Shown here piece by piece: positions 20,503-30,901 of a DNA stretch of 64,000 bases. The notes beneath the pieces were generated by a model, which did not search any database, was not told the origin of the DNA, and saw nothing but the letters and a program-made list of their open reading frames with translations. The first letter of the stretch is position 1; each line of letters starts with the position of its first letter. The stretch is from SAR202 cluster bacterium (GTDB lineage Bacteria; Chloroflexota; Dehalococcoidia; Lucifugimonadales; GCA-2719675), in NCBI GenBank assembly GCA_009392295.1, contig VFGW01000017.1, positions 145,872 through 209,871 on the forward strand, given 5' to 3'. The translations under genes and the position numbers were made by a program.

Positions 20503-21402
20503 ATGACAAGTAAAAAAATTATTGTTAAATCGCCCGCAACTGCTGCAAATTTAGGTTCTGGATTTGATTGTTTGGCAATTGCATTGGATATTTTTAATAC
20601 TGTTTCAGTAGAAATTGGGGAGCAAAATATCCAAATTAGTGGGGAAGGTGAAAATGAACTGCCTAATGATGAAACTAATCTAATTTATCGTATGATTAAA
20701 TTAGTTATGGATAAATGGGGATATGATATTCCAAGGTTAACAATTACTTGTGATAATAAAATCCCTATTTCTAGAGGCTTGGGTAGTAGTTCTTCTGCAA
20801 TTATTTCCGGATTATTGATAGGAAATGAATTAAGTGGCAGGCAACTTGTAATGAAAGAATTGCTAGATTTAGGATCAGAGGTAGAGGGCCACTCAGATAA
20901 TATAGCAGCTACACTGTATGGGGGATTTCAAATTGTGGTTCAAGATAAAAAATTGAATTCTAATGTGGTAATTCCAAAGGATTTGACGGCTGTTTTATAT
21001 ATTCCCAAAGAACGTATTTCAACTGATGAAGCTAGATCTGTTTTGCCTGATTCACTTGGATATTCAGATGTGATTTATAACCTTGGTCGGGTTGCTTTAT
21101 TGATCAATGCATTTAATTCGGGAAATTTAAACGATTTAAAAATTGCAACTGAAGATAAATTACACCAAAAATATCGACAAACGATTTTCCCGTCGATGAG
21201 ACTAATTATTGATTCTGCAATAAACGCTGGTGCATATGGTGCATTTTTGTCAGGTTCCGGGTCTACTATTTTTGCTTTATGTAAGGGTAAAGAGATGACA
21301 ATTGCGTACGAAATGTTAGATGCAGCTTCTAAGGTAGGAATATTAGGAGATACTCTGGTTACTAAACCATCTTTGATTGGTTCAACGATTGATATATTAT
21401 AG
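20503..21402 (+). CDS. thrB: Homoserine kinase
   Basis: SPATAANLGSGFDCLAIAL, SRGLGSSSSAIISGL, GAFLSGSGSTIFAL. Confidence 0.95.
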   Translation: MTSKKIIVKSPATAANLGSGFDCLAIALDIFNTVSVEIGEQNIQISGEGENELPNDETNLIYRMIKLVMDKWGYDIPRLTITCDNKIPISRGLGSSSSAIISGLLIGNELSGRQLVMKELLDLGSEVEGHSDNIAATLYGGFQIVVQDKKLNSNVVIPKDLTAVLYIPKERISTDEARSVLPDSLGYSDVIYNLGRVALLINAFNSGNLNDLKIATEDKLHQKYRQTIFPSMRLIIDSAINAGAYGAFLSGSGSTIFALCKGKEMTIAYEMLDAASKVGILGDTLVTKPSLIGSTIDIL

Positions 21403-21429
21403 TAATAATGTTTTATTTGAGGTAGATTT

Positions 21430-22656
21430 GTGTCTTTAATTGTACAAAAATATGGTGGAAGTTCTTTGAAAACACCCAATGATATTCAAAGGGTTGCTAA
21501 TAGGATATTAAAGAAAAAAAATGAAGGTAATGATTTAATTGTTACTGTTTCTGCTATGGGTGATACTACAGATGATCTCTTAGATTTAGCAAATCAAGTT
21601 GCTGATCGTCCAAATCCTAGAGATTTAGATGTGTTGTTGTCTACTGGTGAATTAGTTAGTTGTTCTTTACTTGCAATTGCATTGAATAATTTGGGTGTAG
21701 ATGCTGTTAGTTTGAGTGGTTTTCAAGCTGGAGTGATGACAGATGATACACATGGTAGAGCACGTATTACTAATGTTGTTTCTGATAGAATTGAAAAAGA
21801 AATTTCAAACGGCAGAGTAGTTGTGGTGGCTGGGTTTCAAGGTATTACTGAAAATTTTGATATTACAACTTTAGGTAGACAGTCATCTGATATTACAGCA
21901 GTTGCAATGGCTGCTAGTCTTGGTGCTTCATTTTGCGAGATTTATTCAGACGTTGATGGTATTTATACTGCTGATCCAAGGCTTGTCACTACTGCTGTAA
22001 AATTAGATAATATAGGTTATGATGAAATGCTTGAACTTGCAAGTTATGGTGCTAAAATGGCACCTAGATCAATAGAGATGGGAATGAACCATCAGGTTCG
22101 AATAGTTGTTGCGTCTACATTTAATGAAAATAAAGGAACTTTGATTACAAAGGAATCTGAATTGGGAAATAATATAGGTGAAATTCAAAATAAAGTTCGA
22201 GGTATTGCTTCGGATACTAATGTAGCTAAGGTTTCCGTTTTGGGCTTAGAGCCTGGATTTACTACATCTGCTGAACTTTTTGAGAAATTAGCACAAGCTG
22301 ATATTAGTGTTGATGTAATTGTTCAAAATACTGGAGGCGCAGGCAAATCAGATATTACATTTACTGTTAAAAGAACAGATTTATATAAATCCTTAGATAT
22401 TGTGAATCAAGTGAAAGAAAGTATTGGTGCTGAGAAAATTCTAAGTTCTAGTAATGTTGCAAAAGTTACTATAGTAGGTGCTGGAATGCAAGATGCTCCA
22501 GGATATGCGGCAAAAATGTTTCGGGCAATTTCTGATCAAGGGATTAACATTGAAACGATTACTACTTCGGAAATAAGGATTACTTGCATTATTGATGAAT
22601 CTAGATTAAAAGATGCAGTTAAAGCGTTACATTCTACATTTGAGTTAGAGAAATAA
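21430..22656 (+). CDS. lysC: Aspartate kinase
   Basis: VQKYGGSSL, SDITAVAMAASLGASFCEIYSDVDGIYTADPR, tandem ACT domains. Confidence 0.96.
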   Translation: MSLIVQKYGGSSLKTPNDIQRVANRILKKKNEGNDLIVTVSAMGDTTDDLLDLANQVADRPNPRDLDVLLSTGELVSCSLLAIALNNLGVDAVSLSGFQAGVMTDDTHGRARITNVVSDRIEKEISNGRVVVVAGFQGITENFDITTLGRQSSDITAVAMAASLGASFCEIYSDVDGIYTADPRLVTTAVKLDNIGYDEMLELASYGAKMAPRSIEMGMNHQVRIVVASTFNENKGTLITKESELGNNIGEIQNKVRGIASDTNVAKVSVLGLEPGFTTSAELFEKLAQADISVDVIVQNTGGAGKSDITFTVKRTDLYKSLDIVNQVKESIGAEKILSSSNVAKVTIVGAGMQDAPGYAAKMFRAISDQGINIETITTSEIRITCIIDESRLKDAVKALHSTFELEK

Positions 22657-22658
22657 TT

Positions 22659-23369
22659 TTAGGGTATTTGTAGTAGTGATGATCCTTTTCCTATAATCCA
22701 GTAATGTATTAGGTATGCACCTGCTAAAATCATTGACAATTTCCCCAATATTTCTACGTGTTTCATAAATTTATTAATGGTAACTGAAACAGCTTCTTTA
22801 AAAAATATTGTTCCTAAGCTGGTAAGAATTAATACTGTTCCCATTCCAAGTCCATAAGCTATTGATCCTATAACAGTTTCTATGATTTTTCCTGAACTCA
22901 AAGATGTTCCAGCTATTAATCCTACAGCGACCAAAAATAGAGGTAGAGCACAACTTAAAGAAGCAATTCCATATCCTATACCAAATATATACATATTCCG
23001 TATACTTTGAGCGTTTCCGATGTTAATTTTGCTGGCACTTTGAATATATATGTTCGATTTAGTGATTAATAACCAAATTCCAAGTCCACATATTAATAAT
23101 CCCGTTAGGAGTCCAAAAAGTGGTAAGAATTTACCTATGAAATAGCCCCCGGCTACTAATATGATCCCAACAAAAGAAAAAAGGGTTACGAATCCGAGGG
23201 TTGATAACAAACCAAAAGAGATTCCATTCAGTGTTAAAGAAACTAAATTTTCTCCGGATTTATAAGTACCTAAGTGAAAACCTATATATGCTGGTAGCAT
23301 TGCAGCTCCACATGGGTTGAAGGCTGCAGCTATTCCAGAGAAAAATGCAAATATTAATGGTATATCCAT
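22659..23369 (-). CDS. CcdA/DsbD-type thiol-disulfide transmembrane protein
   Basis: FFSGIAAAFNPCGAAMLPAYIGF, YGIASLSCALPLFL, six-TM-like profile. Confidence 0.88.
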   Translation of the reverse strand: MDIPLIFAFFSGIAAAFNPCGAAMLPAYIGFHLGTYKSGENLVSLTLNGISFGLLSTLGFVTLFSFVGIILVAGGYFIGKFLPLFGLLTGLLICGLGIWLLITKSNIYIQSASKINIGNAQSIRNMYIFGIGYGIASLSCALPLFLVAVGLIAGTSLSSGKIIETVIGSIAYGLGMGTVLILTSLGTIFFKEAVSVTINKFMKHVEILGKLSMILAGAYLIHYWIIGKGSSLLQIP

Positions 23370-23497
23370 GTTTTTTTGTCTATTAAGAGTAACTTTGATA
23401 TTAGTTTTTAAATTTAGTATTCAGTTATAATATATTACTATAGAATAACTGATAATATATGCAAATATTTATTAAAATTTTTTGGAGTTAGATACCA

Positions 23498-25180
23498 ATG
23501 AGTCAAAAGCACTTAAATTTAAAAAAGAAAAGTAGTGTTGTTTCAGAAGGCCCAAATAGAGCACCTGCTCGCTCAATGTTAAGAGCTGTTGGTTTAAAAG
23601 ATGAAGATATGAGTAAACCTTTTGTGGCTGTTGCTAATCTTTCTAGTGATGTTACTCCTTGTAATGTTCATTTAGATAGATTAGCTAAAAAAGTGAAATC
23701 AGGTTTGAAAGATGAAAATTCTGTACCTTTTTTATTTGGGACAATTACAATTAGTGATGGAATTTCTATGGGTACTGAAGGAATGAAAGCATCATTGGTT
23801 AGTAGGGAAGTAATTGCTGATTCTATTGAAACAGTTTGTTTTGGCGAAAGTATGGATGGACTTGTTGTTGTTGCTGCTTGCGATAAGAATATGCCAGCTG
23901 CGGTAATGTCAATGGCAAGATTGAATATTCCCTCAGTTTTTGTTTATGGAGGAGCTATTTTACCAGGTAATTTTAAAGGTAAAGATATTAATATTCAGGA
24001 TATGTATGAGGCAGTAGGTGCGTATTCCCAGGGAAGTTTATCTTTAGATGATTTAATAGGAATGGAAAAAGTTGCTTGTCCGGGTGAAGGAGCATGTTCT
24101 GGAATGTTTACAGCTAATACTATGTCCACAGCAATTGAAGCTTTAGGGATGTCATTGCCTGGCGCTGCTTCTATTCCTGCAGTTGATCCAAGAAATGAAG
24201 AAGTTGCATATCAAGTAGGCCAAACAATGTACCATTTGCTTAAAGAAGATATTAAACCAAGAGATATTATGACTAAAGATTCTTTTGAGAATGCAATTAA
24301 AGTAGTTCTATCTATGGGGGGGTCTACAAATTCTGTATTACACCTGTTGGCTATTGCTCATGAGGCAAAAGTCAAAATTACAATTGACGATTTCGATAGG
24401 TTAAGTAGGAGTACTCCATATATAACTGATTTGAGACCAGGCGGAAGATATGTTATGTCAGATGTGGATCGAATTGGAGGAGTTAAAGTATTAATGAAAG
24501 AATTACTTAGCTCTGGCATACTCAAAGGTGATGTGATGACTATTACCGGTAAAACTTTAGAGGAAAATCTTAAAGATGTTCAAACAAAGCCTGATGGTAA
24601 GGTGATTTATAATGTTTCTTCCCCTCGTAGCAATACTGGCGGGCTGGTTATTTTGAAAGGAAATTTAGCTCCTGAAGGTGCTGTAATGAAAGTTGCAGGA
24701 ACAAAACATCTTAACCATTCTGGGCCTGCCAAAGTATTTGATGGCGAAAGGAAAGCATTTGAAGCTGTTACTTCTGGAAAAATACAATCTGGAGATGTTT
24801 TAGTTTTACGTAATGAAGGGCCAAAAGGAGGACCTGGAATGCAAGAAATGCTTGCCGTAACAGGTGCAATCATGGGTCAAGGATTGGGAGATAGTGTTTT
24901 ATTAATGACAGATGGCCGATTTTCCGGAGCTACATATGGACCAATGATTGGTCATGTTGCCCCAGAATCAGCTGTAGGAGGTCCTATAGGTTTAGTTCAG
25001 GATGGCGATATCATAAACATGGATGTTGAAAGCAGGTCTCTTAACGTGGATATCTCGGAGGATGAAATGCAAGAAAGGAAAAAAGCTTGGGAACCACCTG
25101 TGTCTAAGTACAAAAGAGGAGTTTTAGCAAAATATGCTAAGTTAGTTGGTTCTGCTTCCAAGGGTGCAGTTACAAGTTAA
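23498..25180 (+). CDS. ilvD: Dihydroxy-acid dehydratase
   Basis: [64 protein letters not shown]. Confidence 0.97.
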   Translation: MSQKHLNLKKKSSVVSEGPNRAPARSMLRAVGLKDEDMSKPFVAVANLSSDVTPCNVHLDRLAKKVKSGLKDENSVPFLFGTITISDGISMGTEGMKASLVSREVIADSIETVCFGESMDGLVVVAACDKNMPAAVMSMARLNIPSVFVYGGAILPGNFKGKDINIQDMYEAVGAYSQGSLSLDDLIGMEKVACPGEGACSGMFTANTMSTAIEALGMSLPGAASIPAVDPRNEEVAYQVGQTMYHLLKEDIKPRDIMTKDSFENAIKVVLSMGGSTNSVLHLLAIAHEAKVKITIDDFDRLSRSTPYITDLRPGGRYVMSDVDRIGGVKVLMKELLSSGILKGDVMTITGKTLEENLKDVQTKPDGKVIYNVSSPRSNTGGLVILKGNLAPEGAVMKVAGTKHLNHSGPAKVFDGERKAFEAVTSGKIQSGDVLVLRNEGPKGGPGMQEMLAVTGAIMGQGLGDSVLLMTDGRFSGATYGPMIGHVAPESAVGGPIGLVQDGDIINMDVESRSLNVDISEDEMQERKKAWEPPVSKYKRGVLAKYAKLVGSASKGAVTS

Positions 25181-25458
25181 TATACATCCAAGGTGAATCC
25201 ACGGCCTTGTGGAGTTTCTTTAAAATCGAAAGTTGATTTTGTTAATTCTTTTGCTAATTCTTTATCTACTAGTAGGTTACATGCATTTTCTCCAAAAATT
25301 AAGTCGCTGGTTAATTTTTTGTCTTTTACTATTCCGAAGTCCCCAGGTCCAGTCCATAAAGGTTTTATAGCTAGTCTATAATATAAGCCTTTATCTAAAG
25401 GTGATTTTTTTAGCATTTTTTCCAGTTCGTTTATGGCAACTTGGCTGATTTTCAGCAT
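25177..25458 (-). CDS. HesB/IscA-like protein lacking the canonical cysteines
   Basis: HesB-like length and fold pattern; no CGC at C-terminus (ends [11 protein letters not shown]). Confidence 0.6.
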   Translation of the reverse strand: MLKISQVAINELEKMLKKSPLDKGLYYRLAIKPLWTGPGDFGIVKDKKLTSDLIFGENACNLLVDKELAKELTKSTFDFKETPQGRGFTLDVY

Positions 25459-25464
25459 TATTTT

Positions 25465-26478
25465 TTATCCTTTAATGAGTTGAGAGCCTTTTACTAAGGC
25501 TTCTAATTTTAATTTAGTGATCCATCTAGGTAATTGTGAAAATCCACAATCGGGGTTTAAGAGGAGTTTTTCTGGAGGTCCAAATTTTAATATTTCCTCA
25601 ATTTTATTGGCAACATTTTCAGGAGTTTCTATATAGAATGATTTTACATCAATTACTCCGGCACTTAATTCAGTTTCAGGAGACAATTCTTGCCATATTT
25701 CGACTTCTTTAAGTTCTCTATTTGCAAATTCTAAAACTAATTGATTTGTATTTGCGTTATTTAAATTTGGAAACATCCATTTATAAGTGCGGTTTCCTCG
25801 AGGTCTACTTGATAGGTTTCCGAAGCAAATATGGAGTGCAATTTTTGCATGGACATCTTTTACTGTTTCATTGAACAATTTGATCCATTCGTCTAATTCT
25901 CCAGGTACTATTGCAAATGAAGGTTCATCGATTTGTATAAAATCCGCACCATTTTTAACTAATTCTTTTAGTTCTGAATTAATAATTTTTGAGAATTCCC
26001 AGGCTAAATCAAGCCTTTTTTTGTATATTTGATCTGGCCGGATATGAATGGTTAATGTTAATGGACCCGGACAAGTAACTTTTATTGGTTTATGTGTATT
26101 TTTTTTTGTATATAAGAATTCTTCAGTAATTCCTAATCCATTTGGTAGAGTGATTTTTTCTTTGCAAATATATCTAATATGAGAATCATATGATTTTAGG
26201 CCTGTTTTTCTTAGAGGTTCACGAATTTCAAGTCCTGTCATTTTTTTATAAAAACTTTGTATGAAATTATTGCGGCGCATTTCTCCATCGGTGATTATAT
26301 CAATACCTGCTCTAGTTTGATCAAGAATTGCTATATCAACAGCATCATCATATGTTTCTTTGATGTCTGTAATGCCATAATTTCCAGAATTAATTTCATT
26401 AATTGCTGACCACATCCAACTAGGATTTGCATGACTTCCAACAACAGTAGTTGGGATAATTGAACGGATTTTTTTCAT
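25465..26478 (-). CDS. MetE C-terminal-like (cobalamin-independent methionine synthase) family protein
   Basis: PTTVVGSHANPSWMW, GADFIQIDEPSFA, HICFGNL, LLLNPDCGFSQLPRW. Confidence 0.8.
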   Translation of the reverse strand: MKKIRSIIPTTVVGSHANPSWMWSAINEINSGNYGITDIKETYDDAVDIAILDQTRAGIDIITDGEMRRNNFIQSFYKKMTGLEIREPLRKTGLKSYDSHIRYICKEKITLPNGLGITEEFLYTKKNTHKPIKVTCPGPLTLTIHIRPDQIYKKRLDLAWEFSKIINSELKELVKNGADFIQIDEPSFAIVPGELDEWIKLFNETVKDVHAKIALHICFGNLSSRPRGNRTYKWMFPNLNNANTNQLVLEFANRELKEVEIWQELSPETELSAGVIDVKSFYIETPENVANKIEEILKFGPPEKLLLNPDCGFSQLPRWITKLKLEALVKGSQLIKG

Positions 26479-26650
26479 GTTTGTACTTAGTGATTATTCT
26501 TTAAAATCAATGAGTTTAATTATCAAATTTTAACCTTTATATTAAAATAGGTCTACTTATTGAATCAATTATATTATTAATTGAAAATTTAATTGATTAT
26601 GCTTGATAAGATGGTAAAATTATTGATGATATCTTTTTGGGGAGATTTAA

Positions 26651-26830
26651 ATGTTAAAAGATTTTCGACATAATGAAATACAAACTCGAAGAGCATTTTT
26701 AAAAACGATTTTGTTAAGTTTGGCTGGTACTTTATTCTTTGTGTCAGCTGCTAAACGTTTATTAAAATCAAAATCTAGTCAGCCTGTTTTTTTGAAAGAT
26801 TCAATTTTCAAACCAGCTTCTAAAAAATAA
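26651..26830 (+). CDS. 59-aa small protein with twin-arginine-like motif and TM segment
   Basis: Own translation: MLKDFRHNEIQTRRAFLKTILLSLAGTLFFVSAAKRLLKSKSSQPVFLKDSIFKPASKK*; GGGGAG upstream; absent from supplied track. Confidence 0.6.
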   Translation: MLKDFRHNEIQTRRAFLKTILLSLAGTLFFVSAAKRLLKSKSSQPVFLKDSIFKPASKK

Positions 26831-26849
26831 TTTTTTACTATGAGATATA

Positions 26850-27788
26850 TTAGTTGAGTATTTTTTGAAGATCTGAAAGGATTTCTTCCTTTGTAACAAA
26901 TCCTTCGTATTTTGCAGCTATTTTCTTTTGATTTATGATGAAAGTCCATTCGGAAGAAGGTAAATTCCAATCAAGTACTACTTGAGATAATTTTTTATTT
27001 ATTGGATTCCCTAATATTTTTTCAGGATTTTCATATAGCTCAACATGAATAAAAAACAAATTCAAGTTATCTGATTTTTGTATTTGGTCTATCACTTCAG
27101 TTTGAGGGCCACACGAACGTTCTATGCAGTATCCAGGGCTAGAAAATGTTACAATCACTGGTTTGTTTGAATTCACTGCGTTATCAAGGGAATTTTGATA
27201 TAAATTTGGAAAAATTTTTGATCCTGTTGATAATTCTTTTAAGGAATTTACATCGTTAATTGTTTTTGTTTTTGAAAGATTAGCATTTTTTCCAATTTTT
27301 GTTGTGTATTCAGCTTTTTTGACTTCGAATTCAATACTAGTACTTTGAGATATATTATTTTTTCCATCTATTATTTCAATCTGAGCATTCCAAATTCCAG
27401 GTTGGTCGAAATTGAAATTTGTGACATAAGATCCTTTAGGAAGGTTTTCCCATTGATAGAAATTAGGTTTTTGTTTTTGATGGATTTTATTTTGTGTTTG
27501 TTTTTCCGTGAATGAAGTTGAAATATACACAGTTTCGTTTGTGACAAACCCAGTTTTAGAAATTAAAAGGATAGCAAATCTTTGGTTTCCAACAGCTAAG
27601 TCTCTAGTAGATAAAATTGCTTTTAATCCATTTGAGGAATAATCACTTTCAATTTGAGGTGACATATCTAATCTGTGAGGAACTGTCGGTGATTCTGAAT
27701 TATTTATCCCACATGATATTAAAGCGTAAACAATTAAAATTATTATAAAATTGATATTAATTAATTTTTGTATCAACATAAGCACCAA
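26850..27788 (-). CDS. Lipoprotein with C-terminal thioredoxin-like domain (CX4C)
   Basis: Lipobox ALISCG; PVIVTFSSPGYCIERSCGPQTEVIDQIQ; overlaps upstream gene by up to 32 bp. Confidence 0.75.
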   Translation of the reverse strand: MVLMLIQKLININFIIILIVYALISCGINNSESPTVPHRLDMSPQIESDYSSNGLKAILSTRDLAVGNQRFAILLISKTGFVTNETVYISTSFTEKQTQNKIHQKQKPNFYQWENLPKGSYVTNFNFDQPGIWNAQIEIIDGKNNISQSTSIEFEVKKAEYTTKIGKNANLSKTKTINDVNSLKELSTGSKIFPNLYQNSLDNAVNSNKPVIVTFSSPGYCIERSCGPQTEVIDQIQKSDNLNLFFIHVELYENPEKILGNPINKKLSQVVLDWNLPSSEWTFIINQKKIAAKYEGFVTKEEILSDLQKILN

Positions 27789-28899
27789 AAGTTAAGGCAA
27801 AGAGAGAGAATTTTTCCTGAGAACTTATAGTCAATTCACCAGATTGTATTTCAGGTAAACTAATAATATTGTATAAATTTGCTTGATCAACATGAATATA
27901 AGATATACCATTTTCAGAGAATTTTATATCTGTTCCAGCTTGTGATTTAGTTAGATATTTGTTATTTAGCATTATTTCAATTTTTACAGATTCTTGATTT
28001 GATAATGGTTTAGTAACCATATTAACACTTCGGGCAAAAAATGGGATTGCTATGTAGCTTTCATGGATTGATTTAGAATTATTTGCTTTAGTAATATTTT
28101 GGGCTTCATTTAACCAATTTCCATGGAGATATATGAATTGATTCAAATGATTTCCAGGGTCTTTAAAATTGATTACTGAATCTTTTTGAGAATAATATTC
28201 ATTATTGTATATATATGGTGGAATTTCTTTTTGTTGGGCTAAGGAAAAATTTCTTACATATCCTGCGTAAAGTTCTCTGGTAACAGTTTGTAAATAATCA
28301 TTTGAAAATGCTCTGTGATCTATAGGCTTGATTGGATAATTACCTATAGGGATATGACTGATATTTTTTTTAGATTGAGATAATAATTCTCTAATTTTTT
28401 TTTCAGTTTGATTGTAATTACCTTCACCGAAGTATTGGAATTGGATTTTTCCGGTTTGATCAATTAAATATTTTGATGGCCAGTACATATTGTTAAAAGA
28501 TCGCCAAGTTGAATATTCATTATCTAAACCTACAGCATATTCGATTTTGTTTGATTCAACGAATGTTTTAACATTATTAATATTTTTTTCAAATTCGAAT
28601 TCTGGTGTATGAATTCCTATAACTACTAATCCTGAATCTTTATATTTTGAATGCCAGTCTTTTAGATAATCAAGTGTTCTAATACAGTTAATACAAGTAT
28701 ATGTCCAGAAATCTATTAGAACAACTTTACCTTTCAACGATTCCAATGTGAGGGGATTTGTATTTATCCAGTGCGAAATATCAGATATTTTTTGGGAGTT
28801 TTGATTTAATTTCAATCTGTTATCAGATTGATTATCTTCACATCCGTTTAAAATGAAAATAATTGTTATGCAAATCAAGATTGAAGTTAAATATTTCAT
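27757..28899 (-). CDS. DipZ C-terminal-like thioredoxin-family lipoprotein
   Basis: Lipobox ILNGCE; VVLIDFWTYTCINCIRTLDYLKDWHSKYKDSGLVVIGIHTPEFEFE; CBM-like C-terminus. Confidence 0.85.
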   Translation of the reverse strand: MKYLTSILICITIIFILNGCEDNQSDNRLKLNQNSQKISDISHWINTNPLTLESLKGKVVLIDFWTYTCINCIRTLDYLKDWHSKYKDSGLVVIGIHTPEFEFEKNINNVKTFVESNKIEYAVGLDNEYSTWRSFNNMYWPSKYLIDQTGKIQFQYFGEGNYNQTEKKIRELLSQSKKNISHIPIGNYPIKPIDHRAFSNDYLQTVTRELYAGYVRNFSLAQQKEIPPYIYNNEYYSQKDSVINFKDPGNHLNQFIYLHGNWLNEAQNITKANNSKSIHESYIAIPFFARSVNMVTKPLSNQESVKIEIMLNNKYLTKSQAGTDIKFSENGISYIHVDQANLYNIISLPEIQSGELTISSQEKFSLFALTFGAYVDTKIN

Positions 28900-28957
28900 C
28901 AGAATAAATCAACTCCACGCGTTAAATTTAACACACTTAATCATTTGTGCTTGAAAG

Positions 28958-29647
28958 CTATTTATTTTTGGTAAATTGAACTAAGTTCCATGCAGCAGGT
29001 AGCATCATAGATGCAACTACAAGTTTGATAGCATCGCCTGCAAGAAAAGGCCACAAACCCCATTCTAATGTTTTAGACAACCCAATACCTAGATTTATTG
29101 ATAGCCAAGGTAGTCCAAAAATATAAATGACTGTATTGCCAAGAAAAAGGGAAAGCAATAAATTAGATTTTCGATCCCAACCTTTTTCAGCTAATTTTCC
29201 AATTAAGTATGCAGCAGCAATAAAACCTAATATATAGCCCCCTGATGGCATACTCCATAAAAGATTTTGTGTTCCAGACCATGGAAATATGAAATGAAAT
29301 ACTCCTGAATCTCCTAAAGATGTTTTAATTGCTTCTGATCCTGGAGCAAATACAGGAAACAAAAACATTCCAATTAATGAGTATATTAGCATGCTTAATG
29401 CACCTTTTCTGCTGCCAAGTGCACCGCCAGCAAGTAACACGCCAAATGTTTGTCCAGTTATAGGCACAACGGTATATGGTATCCTGATTGCTATTTGTGC
29501 ACAAAGGGACATTAAAACAGCAAATCCTAAAATTAAAATTGATTCTCGTACGTAGATTCCATATTTTGAATTTAATCCAAAATTAGGGAAAAGTGCGTCT
29601 ACTAATACTTGCTGTTTAATTCCAGCTTGCATAATTATTACCTCCAA
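28958..29647 (-). CDS. bioY: Biotin transporter BioY
   Basis: RIPYTVVPITGQTFGVLLAGGALGSRKGALSML, GGYILGFIAAAYLIGKLAEKG, PFLAGDAIKLVVA. Confidence 0.93.
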   Translation of the reverse strand: MEVIIMQAGIKQQVLVDALFPNFGLNSKYGIYVRESILILGFAVLMSLCAQIAIRIPYTVVPITGQTFGVLLAGGALGSRKGALSMLIYSLIGMFLFPVFAPGSEAIKTSLGDSGVFHFIFPWSGTQNLLWSMPSGGYILGFIAAAYLIGKLAEKGWDRKSNLLLSLFLGNTVIYIFGLPWLSINLGIGLSKTLEWGLWPFLAGDAIKLVVASMMLPAAWNLVQFTKNK

Positions 29648-29666
29648 ATTTTAAACATTGTATTCC

Positions 29667-29695
29667 AATATCCATGAAATTTTAGTTTATGTCAA
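29667..29695 (-). promoter_or_regulatory. Candidate bioY promoter (TTGACA-N17-GATATT)
   Basis: Perfect TTGACA on minus strand at 29695-29690, GATATT 17 nt downstream, then GGAGG and ATG. Confidence 0.5.
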
Positions 29696-29801
29696 CAATT
29701 TGATGGGCTTAACGTGATGTTAATATATCTGCTGTTGAGGTGAAATTAAGAGTTTTTGATGTTAAATTATCAATATCATTTTTAGAAAGTTTAGGTGTTT
29801 T

Positions 29802-30899
29802 ATGAAAATCGTAGATGTAATAATGGAATCTTATGAATGGAAACGTCAAAATCCAATCAGAAATGGAATGTATGTATATGATACGGGTGGAATAGATTTA
29901 ATTAAAATTTTAACAGATGAAGGGATTACTGGAATTGGTTTGTCTCTTGGAGTTATGGGTAATGTAAATATTGGACAAACAATATTGAGTCATTTTAAAA
30001 AAGTGCTTATAGGTGAAAATCCATTAAATTCAGAAAAGATTTGGGATAATATGTGGCAACCTAAACTTGTTGGACGTAGAGGTATTACTACTAGAATAAT
30101 TAGCGGTATCGATATTGCTTTATGGGATTTAAAGGGTAAAATTTCAGGATTACCATTAAATAAACTACTTGGAGGATTTACAGATAAGATTCCTGTTTAT
30201 ATAGCTGGAGGATATTATCAGGAAGGTAAAGGGTTATCTGATTTAGCATCTGAAATGGAAGAAGCTGTTCAGTTAGGTGCTAATGCAGTGAAAATGAAAA
30301 TTGGTGGAGTTTCAATTAAAGATGATATTGAAAGGGTACGTGTAGTACGAGAAACGCTAGGAGGAAAAATTGATTTGATGGTTGATGCAAATTGTGCATA
30401 TAAACGTTATGATGCTATAAAAATAGCAAAAGAGATTGAAAAATATGACATCTTTTGGTTTGAAGAACCTATTAATCCTGATGATTACAAAGGGCATAAG
30501 ATTATTAGTCAATCTACAAGTATTCCAATTGCTACAGGAGAAAATGAATACACGAAGTTTGGGTTTCGGGATCTGATTGAACAAGGAAATGTTTCAATTT
30601 TGCAACCAGATGTATTAATTATGGGAGGCGTAACAGAGTTTATGAAAGTTGCTGCTATGTCTCAAGCTCATGAAATTCCTATAGCGCCTCATGGTAGCCA
30701 AGATGTACATATTCATTTGGTAACGGCAATTCCTAATGGGTTGATTTTAGAATATTATGCTGGAGCGACTGATCCAATGTACGGAAAAACTTTTAAATAT
30801 AATTTAGAAGTCAGAGACGGCTATGTACACGTTCCTGACAGGAGTGGTTTTGGTATTGAGGTTGATGAGGAAATATTATTGCCGTTTAGAGTTGCCTGA
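29802..30899 (+). CDS. Mandelate racemase/muconate lactonizing enzyme family protein
   Basis: SGIDIALWDLKGKISGLPLNKLLGG, AVKMKIGG, LMVDANCAY, WFEEPINPDD, TGENEY. Confidence 0.9.
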   Translation: MKIVDVIMESYEWKRQNPIRNGMYVYDTGGIDLIKILTDEGITGIGLSLGVMGNVNIGQTILSHFKKVLIGENPLNSEKIWDNMWQPKLVGRRGITTRIISGIDIALWDLKGKISGLPLNKLLGGFTDKIPVYIAGGYYQEGKGLSDLASEMEEAVQLGANAVKMKIGGVSIKDDIERVRVVRETLGGKIDLMVDANCAYKRYDAIKIAKEIEKYDIFWFEEPINPDDYKGHKIISQSTSIPIATGENEYTKFGFRDLIEQGNVSILQPDVLIMGGVTEFMKVAAMSQAHEIPIAPHGSQDVHIHLVTAIPNGLILEYYAGATDPMYGKTFKYNLEVRDGYVHVPDRSGFGIEVDEEILLPFRVA

Positions 30900-30901
30900 A
30901 A

